Source: Comamonadaceae bacterium (lineage in GTDB: Bacteria > Pseudomonadota > Gammaproteobacteria > Burkholderiales > Burkholderiaceae_C). Taken from it: a stretch of 51,481 bases of DNA. A program made the translations under genes and the position numbers. The stretch lies in assembly GCA_947450895.1 (NCBI GenBank), contig CANFWT010000012.1:1-51481 (forward strand), in the 5' to 3' direction. Under the pieces are notes generated by a model, which saw nothing but the letters and a program-made list of their open reading frames with translations, ran no database searches and had not been told where the DNA came from. Shown here one piece after another: positions 40,503 to 47,709 of this stretch (position 1 is its first letter; each line of letters begins with the position of its first letter).

Positions 40503-40805
40503 ATGAACATGCACAACCCCGCGCACCCTGGCGAACTGCTGGCAGGCTGGCTTGATGACCTGGGCGCAAGCGTGACCGCCTTCGCCGCGCACATTGGTAT
40601 CAGCCGCGTGATGCTGTCGCGCGTGCTGCACGGCCACGCCGCCGTGTCTGCCGATATGGACTTACGACTGTCCGAAGCCCTGGGCACTACGCCGGGCTAC
40701 TGGCTCGCGCTGCAAACTCAGCGTGATTTATGGACGGCACGCCAGACCGCCAAAGACCGCAAGCGCATCAAGCCCATGGCCGCGCCTGTGCTGGAAGCCG
40801 CGTAA
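40503..40805 (+). CDS. higA: HigA-like antitoxin, XRE-family HTH protein
   Basis: This 100-residue protein has the HigA start MHNPAHPGELLAGWLDDLG and an XRE helix-turn-helix (SVTAFAAHIGISRVMLSRVLHG, written here in two parts: SVTAFAAHIG and ISRVMLSRVLHG), followed by LSEALGTTPGYWLALQ. HigA antitoxins bind the toxin and repress the operon. The neighbouring higB and small gap support the pair. Two palindromic sites just downstream could be bound by this or another element regulator. Confidence 0.93.
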   Translation: MNMHNPAHPGELLAGWLDDLGASVTAFAAHIGISRVMLSRVLHGHAAVSADMDLRLSEALGTTPGYWLALQTQRDLWTARQTAKDRKRIKPMAAPVLEAA

Positions 40806-40811
40806 CTGTTT

Positions 40812-40898
40812 TGCCTCTGCTTAGTCGATGACTAATCATTGATGGTGAAAAATCGGACACCTTCACCGACAGGCAGAGGTTTCTTTAGTCAAGACTGA
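40812..40898 (+). promoter_or_regulatory. Nested palindromes / possible terminator and operator after higA
   Basis: Outer arms CCTCTGC (40814-40820) and GCAGAGG (40873-40879) enclose two inner hairpins: the perfect palindrome TTAGTC-GAT-GACTAA (40821-40835) and GGTGAA (40844-40849) / TTCACC (40862-40867). The outer arm is followed by TTTCTTT. A second imperfect copy, TTAGTC-AA-GACTGA, sits at 40885-40898, just before the next gene. This could be a branched terminator for higBA, operators for the next gene, or both. Confidence 0.5.
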
Positions 40899-40910
40899 AA
40901 ACGCGGGGGC

Positions 40911-41786
40911 ATGGTGAGTATTAATTATTTTCAGACTGAACCAAATGATGAGTTTTTGGGTGGCGCGGTCAGTACAAAAGAGTTGTGCGAATGGATTAGG
41001 TCTACTGGTGCCGCATTGCCACCCACACCAAAGCACCTGGATTTCGCAAATATCGATTCCGTGGGCGTTAGAAATTACCTTGACGAGTTATCCAGCGAAG
41101 TTGTGAATAGACTGAGCAGTGATCGTATCGTTCACGAAGCTATTCAGCTTTTACTTGGGAATCCTGAATATCCGTGCGACACGGTGGAACGAGATTTGAT
41201 CCTAAATTATTCAGCCCCAGAACCTGTGAGATTAAATCGTGCCCGCTGGCTGCTAAATAGGGACACTTGGAGTGAGTGGCGTAACCTAATTCGTGAGGGG
41301 TTGGACGTTGGGAAGTTGGCACTAATAAATGGAAGAACCCGCAAAGCCATCCCGTGGCCTGGCGCTTTGAATCAAAAGAAGAACGCAGACCAGTCTGCGG
41401 GCGGTGCCGAACCAATCGCTACTGAAGGTTTCAGTACTGAAGTTCAAGCAGCGTCAGCAAGTCCACCCGTGACGCCTGCCCCCGGCGCATTTGAGGCATT
41501 TGGCGAGTCTGGCAAGACCGGACCTAAATTCAGCATGACCAAGGCGGCAATGCTAGCGCAGCATAAGCACGAATGGCCCACCATACAACGTGATATGGCC
41601 GACGCAGGACGGAATGGACTTGCTGCTGCAAAAGCCGGTGCACGTGGTTGGCATGAGCAAGATGCGATGGAATGGGCGAGAGCAAACAACAAGCTGGAAA
41701 AGACTTCAAAGTCTACCAACTTGCTTGCACAAAAAATGAACAGCATGAGTAGCCTTCCGGGCATTAAACACACACTCAAGGGCTGA
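40911..41786 (+). CDS. Hypothetical protein of the integrated element
   Basis: I do not recognise this 291-residue soluble protein. It has a mixed helical N-terminal half (to about residue 150), a low-complexity Ala/Pro/Ser linker at about 160-200, and a C-terminal helical part (205-270) with HEWPTIQRDMADAGRNGLAAAKAGARGWHEQDAMEWAR, here quoted in halves: HEWPTIQRDMADAGRNG and LAAAKAGARGWHEQDAMEWA. That last part could bind DNA, but this is a guess. Base composition is more AT-rich than the core genes. A GCGGGGG run precedes the ATG. It follows palindromes that may control it. Confidence 0.7.
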   Translation: MVSINYFQTEPNDEFLGGAVSTKELCEWIRSTGAALPPTPKHLDFANIDSVGVRNYLDELSSEVVNRLSSDRIVHEAIQLLLGNPEYPCDTVERDLILNYSAPEPVRLNRARWLLNRDTWSEWRNLIREGLDVGKLALINGRTRKAIPWPGALNQKKNADQSAGGAEPIATEGFSTEVQAASASPPVTPAPGAFEAFGESGKTGPKFSMTKAAMLAQHKHEWPTIQRDMADAGRNGLAAAKAGARGWHEQDAMEWARANNKLEKTSKSTNLLAQKMNSMSSLPGIKHTLKG

Positions 41787-41903
41787 TTCTCCGCAATTTA
41801 TCTGGGATTTCTCCGAGCAATCTCCGGGATTTCTACGTTGCGCTGATATGCAAAGAATGAGGCTCCATACATCACTCTTCGGTGGTGTTTTTGGAGAACC
41901 AAC

Positions 41904-42167
41904 TTGCAAATTCACCCGTACCAAAGCATCCAAGCGATGCGCGAAGCCACTGCCTCGCAACAGTTCACCGTGCAATATCTACCGCTTGAACAAGTCACAA
42001 AGCCAAATCTCACAACTGCGGAAACTGCCCACTATCTGAACCGGCGTCCGCAAACCCTACGCGTCTGGGCCTGTTTGGAGAGTGGTCCGATTCGCCCGCG
42101 TCGTATTGGCGGTCTGCTGGCTTGGCCGACGGCTTCTGTGAAAGTATTGGCAGGGGTGACAGCATGA
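41904..42167 (+). CDS. Small helix-turn-helix protein, excisionase/AlpA-like
   Basis: This 87-residue protein has a C-terminal helix-turn-helix: LTTAETAHYLNRRPQTLRVW followed by RPRRIGGLLAWPTASV, the pattern of MerR/AlpA-type excisionase and regulator proteins in integrated elements. The start is probably TTG 41904, which has GGAGAA at 41893-41898; ATG 41937 is an alternative that keeps the HTH. It would be the element's excision or replication regulator. It overlaps the next small ORF by 4 bases. Confidence 0.7.
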   Translation: MQIHPYQSIQAMREATASQQFTVQYLPLEQVTKPNLTTAETAHYLNRRPQTLRVWACLESGPIRPRRIGGLLAWPTASVKVLAGVTA

Positions 42168-42346
42168 GGCCCCGCTTAGTGGAGTACTGGAATGTGTGTT
42201 TCACAAATTGCAACGGGCGGTCTGCATTAAAAAACCAACCCGCAAATACCTACCTGCATAACACTGTCGACCTCAATTGCCCTCAGGGTGTGCGCCGCAG
42301 CAAAGCCGAACCTAACCGTTCAATGCTGGAGCTGGCCCATGATTAA
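42164..42346 (+). CDS. Small hypothetical protein (60 residues)
   Basis: The ATG at 42164 overlaps the HTH gene stop (ATGA), with AGGGG 8-10 bases upstream, and the frame ends 8 bases into the start of the replication gene. This position in a chain of overlapping genes supports translation. The product has two Cys close together (VCFTNCNG) and no recognised motif. It could instead be a coupling leader for the replication gene. Confidence 0.45.
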   Translation: MRPRLVEYWNVCFTNCNGRSALKNQPANTYLHNTVDLNCPQGVRRSKAEPNRSMLELAHD

Positions 42347-44510
42347 CGCACATAACCCCGATCGTCTCCGTGATGCCCTGCATGCGATACCGCCAGACCT
42401 ATCCCGTGAAATGTGGGTGAAGGCTGGAATGGCCTTTCATGCTGGTGGTGGTAGCTTTGAAGACTTTAACCATTGGAGCTCACTATGTAATAACTACAAC
42501 GCGCAAGACTGCCAATCGACTTTTCGCAGTTTCAAAATTTTGCCCGGTGGTGTTGGTGTTGCCACATTGTTCGGCATGGCGCGAGACTATGGTTGGGTAG
42601 AGGGCAATGTTGGCCACCAACGCCAGCCAGCAATACCCCGACCTGAGCCACTTGGTAAGCCAATGCCTGGCATTTCTGCAGTTGAGGTATGGGATCGCTG
42701 CGAAGCTGCTACCAACGCGCACGGTTACATTGCCGCCAAGGGTGCAGCTGGGGTGCCGTTAAACACTCTGCGCGTGGTTCCTGCCAGTGAAACCCTGCGA
42801 ATTTCTGGGCAATCTGTCGCCGGTTTCCTGATGGTGCCCGCTTTTGCGCCAGATGGTGAAATGCAGAGTGCCCAATTTATTCCACCGGATGGAGTTGGCA
42901 AGAAAGTAAACCTTCCTGGTGCGACCATGAAGGGGGCGACCTTCACTGTGGGGCCGAATGTGGGGCCTGCACATCTGTGCGAGGGCATAGGAGCGGCCTG
43001 GGCCGTTTGGCAGGCCACAGGACACCGCGCCGTGTGTTGCTTTGGATGGGGCAATGTTCGTCGGGTTGCCGAGGCAATGCGCGAGCAAGACCCAAACGCC
43101 CGGCTGGTGCTTGTGCCTGATATGGGCAAGGAACAGGAAGCTCAAAAGATCGCTGCTGATGTGGGGGCTGCCGTTGTTGTGATGCCCGACGGGTGGTCGC
43201 CAAATAGCGATGTGGCCGACTTGGCTCGCGCAGAGGGTGGCGATGCTCTGGCTTTGCTATTGGAAAACCCGATTGAGCCACCTAAGCCTGTCTCAAATGT
43301 TCACCAGCTGGCAAACTTCGTTGACATTGAAGGCAGGCCCAAACCTCCGCGATGGGTGATCCCGGGCTTCATTGGGCATGGTGTGACTGTTATTTCAGGC
43401 GCTCACGGGGTAGGTAAAACGACAGCACTGTTACCGCTGGCGATGACCGCCGCTGGGCTGCATGGAGATGAATTGCTGCCGTGCCATTGGAGGCATGTTG
43501 TCTACATCACTGAAGATGTGGAGCAGGTCCGGCGCATCCTGGCCGGGATTGTCGGCGACCTGAACATTAGTCTCGACCTGATCCGCGAGCGCCTGCACAT
43601 CGTGGAGGCCGTGAGGCTTGACCCGACGCGTGTTGCCGCTGTGGGCACAACCTACCGAGCGCAGTTCAATCGCACAGTGCAAGGCGTAGACGTGCTGCCG
43701 CTGGTAGTACTGGACACCAAGAGCGCGGTGCTGGCGCTGGAAAATGAGAACGACAATAGCGAAGCCTCATACATGATGTCCGCGTTGAAGCAGGGTTTCG
43801 ACGGTTTGCCGGTGTGGTTAATCGGCCATGTTGCCAAGCCGAATGTTGGGCGCGCTGAAGTCGCCGCACTATCTAGCCGGGGTGCATCTGCTATCGAGGG
43901 TGACGCTAACCAGACCATCTTTCTAGTTCAAGAGGGCGAAAGGCGGTATCTGCTTCTGGGCAAGACCCGGTTTGAGCCGAGATGGCGGGAGCTCGAAATA
44001 ACGAGCTTCACCTCGCAAACCACCGAGCCGGACGAATTCGGCAACTGGGAAATTGTCGAAATGCGCTGGGGTATTGCTGCGCCAGCGGAAAGGAGCCGAA
44101 AGGCAGCGACGGAGCAGGCCACAGAGCAACGACGCAAGGATGACGAAGCGCGCCTACGCCAGGACATACGCGATGCGGTAGACGAGGCGTGGCTGTTGGG
44201 TCACCCGCTGAACCGTGCTGGGATTAAGTCGAAAATTCGTCGCAAGAAGTCGGAGGTGGTGGCGATGATCGAAAACCTATTGTCTGAACGGTGGCTTTAC
44301 GAAGTGGACGTTCCCGCCAAGTTTCGCGCTGTCAACAGCAAAAAGGCGTTTCTGGTGAACCTGACAACAGAGGAACATGAAGCCGTATTGGCTGGTTCTG
44401 CCTTGCCTGATAGCAAGCTGGTGATACCCGACAGCTGGAAAAAACAGGCAATTCCACCCGTTCCCGATGTTGACGCGCAACCCAGCGATTCGGCGGGAGA
44501 GGAGGCATGA
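42339..44510 (+). CDS. Primase/helicase-type replication protein (PriCT-2, Toprim-like, RepA-like AAA ATPase)
   Basis: This 723-residue protein has an N-terminal PriCT-2-like domain (residues 1-75; PPDLSREMWVKAGMAFH), a Toprim-like region (about 130-275) with the Glu in HLCEGIGAAWA near 213, and a RecA-like ATPase with Walker A GAHGVGKTT near 354-362 and Walker B-like VLDTKSAVL near 465. The Toprim DxD pair looks reduced to DMGKE near 256, so primer synthesis is uncertain. Such proteins start replication of satellites and integrated elements. ATG 42339 has GGAG 8 bases upstream; an earlier in-frame ATG lacks one. It overlaps the next ORF by 4 bases. Confidence 0.88.
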   Translation: MINAHNPDRLRDALHAIPPDLSREMWVKAGMAFHAGGGSFEDFNHWSSLCNNYNAQDCQSTFRSFKILPGGVGVATLFGMARDYGWVEGNVGHQRQPAIPRPEPLGKPMPGISAVEVWDRCEAATNAHGYIAAKGAAGVPLNTLRVVPASETLRISGQSVAGFLMVPAFAPDGEMQSAQFIPPDGVGKKVNLPGATMKGATFTVGPNVGPAHLCEGIGAAWAVWQATGHRAVCCFGWGNVRRVAEAMREQDPNARLVLVPDMGKEQEAQKIAADVGAAVVVMPDGWSPNSDVADLARAEGGDALALLLENPIEPPKPVSNVHQLANFVDIEGRPKPPRWVIPGFIGHGVTVISGAHGVGKTTALLPLAMTAAGLHGDELLPCHWRHVVYITEDVEQVRRILAGIVGDLNISLDLIRERLHIVEAVRLDPTRVAAVGTTYRAQFNRTVQGVDVLPLVVLDTKSAVLALENENDNSEASYMMSALKQGFDGLPVWLIGHVAKPNVGRAEVAALSSRGASAIEGDANQTIFLVQEGERRYLLLGKTRFEPRWRELEITSFTSQTTEPDEFGNWEIVEMRWGIAAPAERSRKAATEQATEQRRKDDEARLRQDIRDAVDEAWLLGHPLNRAGIKSKIRRKKSEVVAMIENLLSERWLYEVDVPAKFRAVNSKKAFLVNLTTEEHEAVLAGSALPDSKLVIPDSWKKQAIPPVPDVDAQPSDSAGEEA

Positions 44511-44664
44511 CCGCCCCATATTCCACTCGTTCCCATTCCACCCGTTCCCTTAAGAAAAACATTTGGGAATGGGTGGAAATGGTGATAACTCACCATATCC
44601 CATTGCCCTTTTCAGTCGCTCCCAGAACGGGTGGGAACGCATGGGAATGGGTGGGAATGGGTGA
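44451..44664. repeat. Iteron-like repeat array around a palindrome
   Basis: Three copies of a 15-base unit read ATTCCACCCGTTCCC (44451-44465), ATTCCACTCGTTCCC (44520-44534) and ATTCCACCCGTTCCC (44535-44549); the last two are exactly adjacent. Copies in the opposite orientation follow: GGGAATGGGTGGAAA (44565-44579), AGAACGGGTGGGAAC (44624-44638), GGGAATGGGTGGGAAT (44643-44658) and a partial one at 44653-44664. Between them lies the palindrome ATGGTGA-TAAC-TCACCAT (44579-44596). The array spans the end of the replication gene and the start of the next ORF, which is where iteron origins of such elements often lie. Confidence 0.65.
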
Positions 44665-44926
44665 GCCTTCGAGGAGTCAAAAGCAATTGATGGAAAATTC
44701 ATTTTCTGGTGCACGGGTCTTGGCCCACACTTGCAAGACACGGTCATTCATACAAGACCAAGTGTGGCGACTGGTTTATCTGAGCTGGCATGTGGAGGGA
44801 AAAGCCAAGCCAACGGCATGCGCAGTGCGGGTGCCAGTGATCGTGCTTGAAACGCAGCCCAGACTGGTTCACCTGTGCCTTCTTGCTGCGTTGTTCAAGG
44901 GAACGCATCGAGACGGAGAAACTTAA
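44507..44926 (+). CDS. Hypothetical protein downstream of the replication gene
   Basis: The 139-residue frame starts at an ATG that overlaps the replication gene stop by 4 bases and has GGAGAGGAGG just upstream, a strong ribosome site. However, its first 50 residues are translated straight from the repeat array (hence repeated WEWV words), and the rest matches nothing I recognise. It may be a real, coupled gene or only an open frame over the origin. Confidence 0.4.
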   Translation: MTAPYSTRSHSTRSLKKNIWEWVEMVITHHIPLPFSVAPRTGGNAWEWVGMGEPSRSQKQLMENSFSGARVLAHTCKTRSFIQDQVWRLVYLSWHVEGKAKPTACAVRVPVIVLETQPRLVHLCLLAALFKGTHRDGET

Positions 44927-44970
44927 ATACTCCGGGCTTGATACGGGGCACGCGCGGGGGAAATTTCGGA

Positions 44971-44998
44971 CGGACAAATAGTCAGCAGGGGGTATACT
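44971..44998 (+). promoter_or_regulatory. Possible sigma-70 promoter
   Basis: CGGACA (44971-44976) and TATACT (44993-44998) are 16 bases apart, giving a fair -35/-10 pair on the plus strand, followed by the AT-rich ACTAAAATTTAATTAAATA tract. No plus-strand gene follows; a transcript would run antisense into the DUF799 lipoprotein gene. The surrounding 199 bases (44927-45125) hold no other gene I can support. Confidence 0.3.
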
Positions 44999-45125
44999 AA
45001 AATTTAATTAAATATGCGCTATGCGGAAGCACCCTCTAATGCGCAAATACTTTAACGAAACTTTAGCCTGCTGCGACGAACATCAAATATTGGCTGCTGT
45101 CACCTAGAAAATAGCATTTAAAGGT

Positions 45126-45794
45126 TTAGTCCTTGCCATAACTCGGTGACCTCGGTCCGTACAGCAAACCATTGTTCGGCACTCCAGTGGCCAGCAGCCG
45201 GTCAGTAGCCATTCCAGAATACCGGTGGCTGTCGTCGAAGGTGCTCGCCAGAACTTGCTTGATGACGGCGGTAATCAGCATCGCCGCCAAGCCTCCCTGC
45301 TGCTGTTGCTCGTTTTCAACGCTGGAAGCCTGGGCGGCGCCTTGCCACAGGGTGACGCCAGTTTTCAGGTCTACGAGCTTGCCTTGCACTTGGACCATCG
45401 TTTCGCTGTTCACCACCGTGTATGACACCCCGAATTTGATCACGGTGATGTAGAGCGCCGCATCAGCCCCAAATATCTGGCGCAACTTATCTGGAGAAGT
45501 CGCGTGCATGTCCGAAGGCTGGGTCAGGCCGTTTTCCTTGAACGCCTGGGCCACCATGCCCACTGGCATCACGTAGTAGCCCGCCTCGGCCAGAGGTTTG
45601 GTTACGAAAGACATCACGCTGTAGGTGGCGGTGATGTCCGGCGAGTTGTTGACTGGTGGCAGCACCAGAATGGAACGAGGCTTGCTCGCCTTGTAGGCCG
45701 AATAGTCCCAGCCCGGTTTTTTGGTGGCGCAGCCCGCCATAAGAACAACGGCGACGAACGCAATGGCGATCTTGGAAAAGGTCTGGTATTTCAT
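45126..45794 (-). CDS. DUF799 / GNA1162-like lipoprotein
   Basis: This 222-residue lipoprotein has a signal peptide with lipobox LMAGC (Cys at about 22) and the DUF799 pattern: RSILVLPPVNNSPDITATY near residue 40, PLAEAGYYVMPV and ADAALYITVIKFG. The Neisseria member GNA1162 is an outer-membrane-associated lipoprotein with a TolB-like fold. It is the last gene in a three-lipoprotein set with the DUF4810 gene and the CsgG-like gene, 7 bases after DUF4810. Confidence 0.87.
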   Translation of the reverse strand: MKYQTFSKIAIAFVAVVLMAGCATKKPGWDYSAYKASKPRSILVLPPVNNSPDITATYSVMSFVTKPLAEAGYYVMPVGMVAQAFKENGLTQPSDMHATSPDKLRQIFGADAALYITVIKFGVSYTVVNSETMVQVQGKLVDLKTGVTLWQGAAQASSVENEQQQQGGLAAMLITAVIKQVLASTFDDSHRYSGMATDRLLATGVPNNGLLYGPRSPSYGKD

Positions 45795-45801
45795 AAACCG
45801 C

Positions 45802-46158
45802 TCACTTCTTGAAATTGCGCGTCAGGAAGTCCATGAAGGTCTGGGACTCCGGGAATTTGTTCTTCTCGAGCGCCACTTGCTGCGCAAACTTGTCCAGGTC
45901 GCCCTGCTCCCCGTACAACAGGCCCAGGTGGGCGTGGTAGCCCGGCGGCACAGCCAACCCGGAGGCTCGGATATTCTGGAGGTCTTGCTCCATCAATTGC
46001 GTTTGGGCGTCGGGGCTCAGGCTGCTCGCCCGAAAGTAGGCGTCCAGGTTGGCTTGGTAACCCTGCCAGCTATAGAGCGAAGGGGTCTTGGTGGCGCATG
46101 CCACAAGGATGGATGCCAGGGCCAACAGTGCGGTTGGGCGGATGAGCTTGAGGAACAT
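45802..46158 (-). CDS. DUF4810 lipoprotein
   Basis: This 118-residue lipoprotein has a lipobox ILVAC (Cys near residue 21), the SLYSWQGYQANLDAYF start of the mature part and the final FPESQTFMDFLTR, all typical of DUF4810. Helical content suggests a TPR-like fold. It is encoded 28 bases after the CsgG-like gene and 7 bases before the DUF799 gene; the three families almost always occur together. The ATG at 46158 directly precedes the signal peptide. Confidence 0.87.
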   Translation of the reverse strand: MFLKLIRPTALLALASILVACATKTPSLYSWQGYQANLDAYFRASSLSPDAQTQLMEQDLQNIRASGLAVPPGYHAHLGLLYGEQGDLDKFAQQVALEKNKFPESQTFMDFLTRNFKK

Positions 46159-46186
46159 TGAATACCTTCTAAATAAATACGCTAAA

Positions 46187-46861
46187 TCAGAGACCAGGCT
46201 TCCATGCACCGCTGTCAACACCGTTGACCAGGTTGTTCACCGCTTCACGGATTGCCAAATCAAGCACCTTGCCGTTTAAGGTGGAGTCGTAGCTGGCAGT
46301 GCCGCCAAAGCCGATGATTTCCCGCTCAGACAGGCTGTATTCCCCAGCACCCTGCGCGGAGAAGACGACTTCGGACGTCAGGGTGTTGATGATGTTGAGA
46401 TTCACCTTGGCGTAGGCGATCTGTGTTTTTCCACGCCCGAGCAGGCCAAACAGTTGCTTGTCGCCGACGTCTTTGCGGCCAAACTCGGTCACGTCGCCTG
46501 TTACTACGAAGTCGGCGCCCTTCAGGTTCTGAGCCTTCTTCAAGATCCCGGCCTCTTCCTTAATCTCAGTCATGTTGGTTCGGTCCAGCACATTGAAGCG
46601 GCGGCTTTGCTGGAGGTGGGTTACCAAGATCGTTTGAGCCTGGCTGCCAAGTCGATCGACGCCATCTGTAAAGATTCCGCGCAGGAACGAGGAGCGATTG
46701 TCAAACTTGCCCACCGACATCGGGGTGCGCGGTCCGCTGTAAGACTGCCCGGCGGACTCAACTTTCTGGATCGCCAAGGTGCGGGATTCCTCCTGGTGGG
46801 CGCAGGCGCCGAGCAAGAAAATAGGCGCTGACAGGCAGGCCAAATAGAGCGATGTTTTCAT
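46187..46861 (-). CDS. CsgG/HfaB family lipoprotein
   Basis: This 224-residue lipoprotein has a lipobox LLGAC (Cys near residue 20) and a CsgG-like domain: SVGKFDNRSSFLRGIF, TILVTHLQQSRRFNVLDR, and GADFVVTGDVTEFG. CsgG itself forms the outer-membrane curli secretion pore, but no curli genes are here. With DUF4810 and DUF799 it probably forms an outer-membrane complex of unknown cargo. ATG 46861 precedes the signal peptide; an upstream in-frame ATG adds only five residues. Confidence 0.87.
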   Translation of the reverse strand: MKTSLYLACLSAPIFLLGACAHQEESRTLAIQKVESAGQSYSGPRTPMSVGKFDNRSSFLRGIFTDGVDRLGSQAQTILVTHLQQSRRFNVLDRTNMTEIKEEAGILKKAQNLKGADFVVTGDVTEFGRKDVGDKQLFGLLGRGKTQIAYAKVNLNIINTLTSEVVFSAQGAGEYSLSEREIIGFGGTASYDSTLNGKVLDLAIREAVNNLVNGVDSGAWKPGL

Positions 46862-46968
46862 ACTGGAACCAATCAATAATTTTATTTTCGACTATCAAAT
46901 GTAACTTACAAAATCATTCCAAAAAAAGGTATTTTCCCGGTTGCTACTCTGGGCGCTGCTCAGAGGAT

Positions 46969-47709
46969 TTATCGACCAAAGTTGGACGAATAAGTGAGCA
47001 GCAAATGCGTGGTGGACGTATAGGAGTACTGGATGTCCGCGCTCACCGGCGTCAAAGTGCCATAGGCGTCTATCCGGTAGCGGTCTTGTTCGGTGGCGGT
47101 GAGCGTGCCGCCCGCGTTGTAAATCCGGGCAATCAGGTTGACGATGGCCGTGTTGGCGGTATCTGCCTCTACCACGTAGCTCACCACGGTGGTGCCATTG
47201 CCCACAGTTTTGGTGCTATTGGTGTAGAGCGTCTCGGTACCGATGGTGCCGGTATTTCCGACCATGACGGTGCTCGGGATGGTGGGCGCAGTCTGGTAGA
47301 CACCGTAATTTGTTCCTACTGATGAAAAACCGCGTGGCAGGTAGTTAGTGTCGTAATAGGTGGTGGAAGTCGCTGCATTGGAAGACGGTGTGCAGTTTGT
47401 GAAGGTCATGGTCCATGTCGATGCGGCCGACAAGGCGGCAGCCCCTTCAAAGGTCGTAGTCGTGTTAGCGGCTCCCACCGTATGATTGCCCGAGCCAGCA
47501 CAAGTGCCGCTGATGGTGAAGTTGTTGGCCGCGCCATTGGCAATTAAGGTGCGGTAGCCGGTTTGCAGGGAAAAGCTAAGGGTGGACGTGACCGGGCCAG
47601 TTGGTGCGGGCGTTCCGCCACCACCGCCACAGGCGGCCAAAAGGACCAGGTTGAGTGACAAGGCTAGCGCAGTGCGGCAGACGCGGGGTGTGGTAGCGGC
47701 TTTGAACAT
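46969..47709 (-). CDS. Lipoprotein with Ser/Thr/Gly-rich mature part
   Basis: This 246-residue lipoprotein has a lipobox LLAAC followed by five Gly and a Pro/Thr linker, then a Ser/Thr/Asn-rich beta-type domain with two Cys (GTCAG near residue 70 and TNCTPS near 106) that may form a disulfide. No family is recognised. It lies 107 bases upstream of the CsgG-like gene on the same strand, so it may belong to the same envelope system, but it could be unrelated. Confidence 0.7.
   Translation of the reverse strand: MFKAATTPRVCRTALALSLNLVLLAACGGGGGTPAPTGPVTSTLSFSLQTGYRTLIANGAANNFTISGTCAGSGNHTVGAANTTTTFEGAAALSAASTWTMTFTNCTPSSNAATSTTYYDTNYLPRGFSSVGTNYGVYQTAPTIPSTVMVGNTGTIGTETLYTNSTKTVGNGTTVVSYVVEADTANTAIVNLIARIYNAGGTLTATEQDRYRIDAYGTLTPVSADIQYSYTSTTHLLLTYSSNFGR

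Noticed and set aside
44451..44664. CRISPR array
   Set aside because: Units are 15 bases, irregularly spaced and in both orientations, with no spacer pattern and no cas gene nearby.
44927..45125. Right boundary of the integrated element
   Set aside because: The gene content changes here, but no copy of the 50-base tRNA-His core is present, so a boundary cannot be claimed.
46187..46861. Curli secretion system
   Set aside because: Only a CsgG-like lipoprotein is present; no csgA, csgB, csgE or csgF homologue is visible, and the partners are DUF4810 and DUF799.
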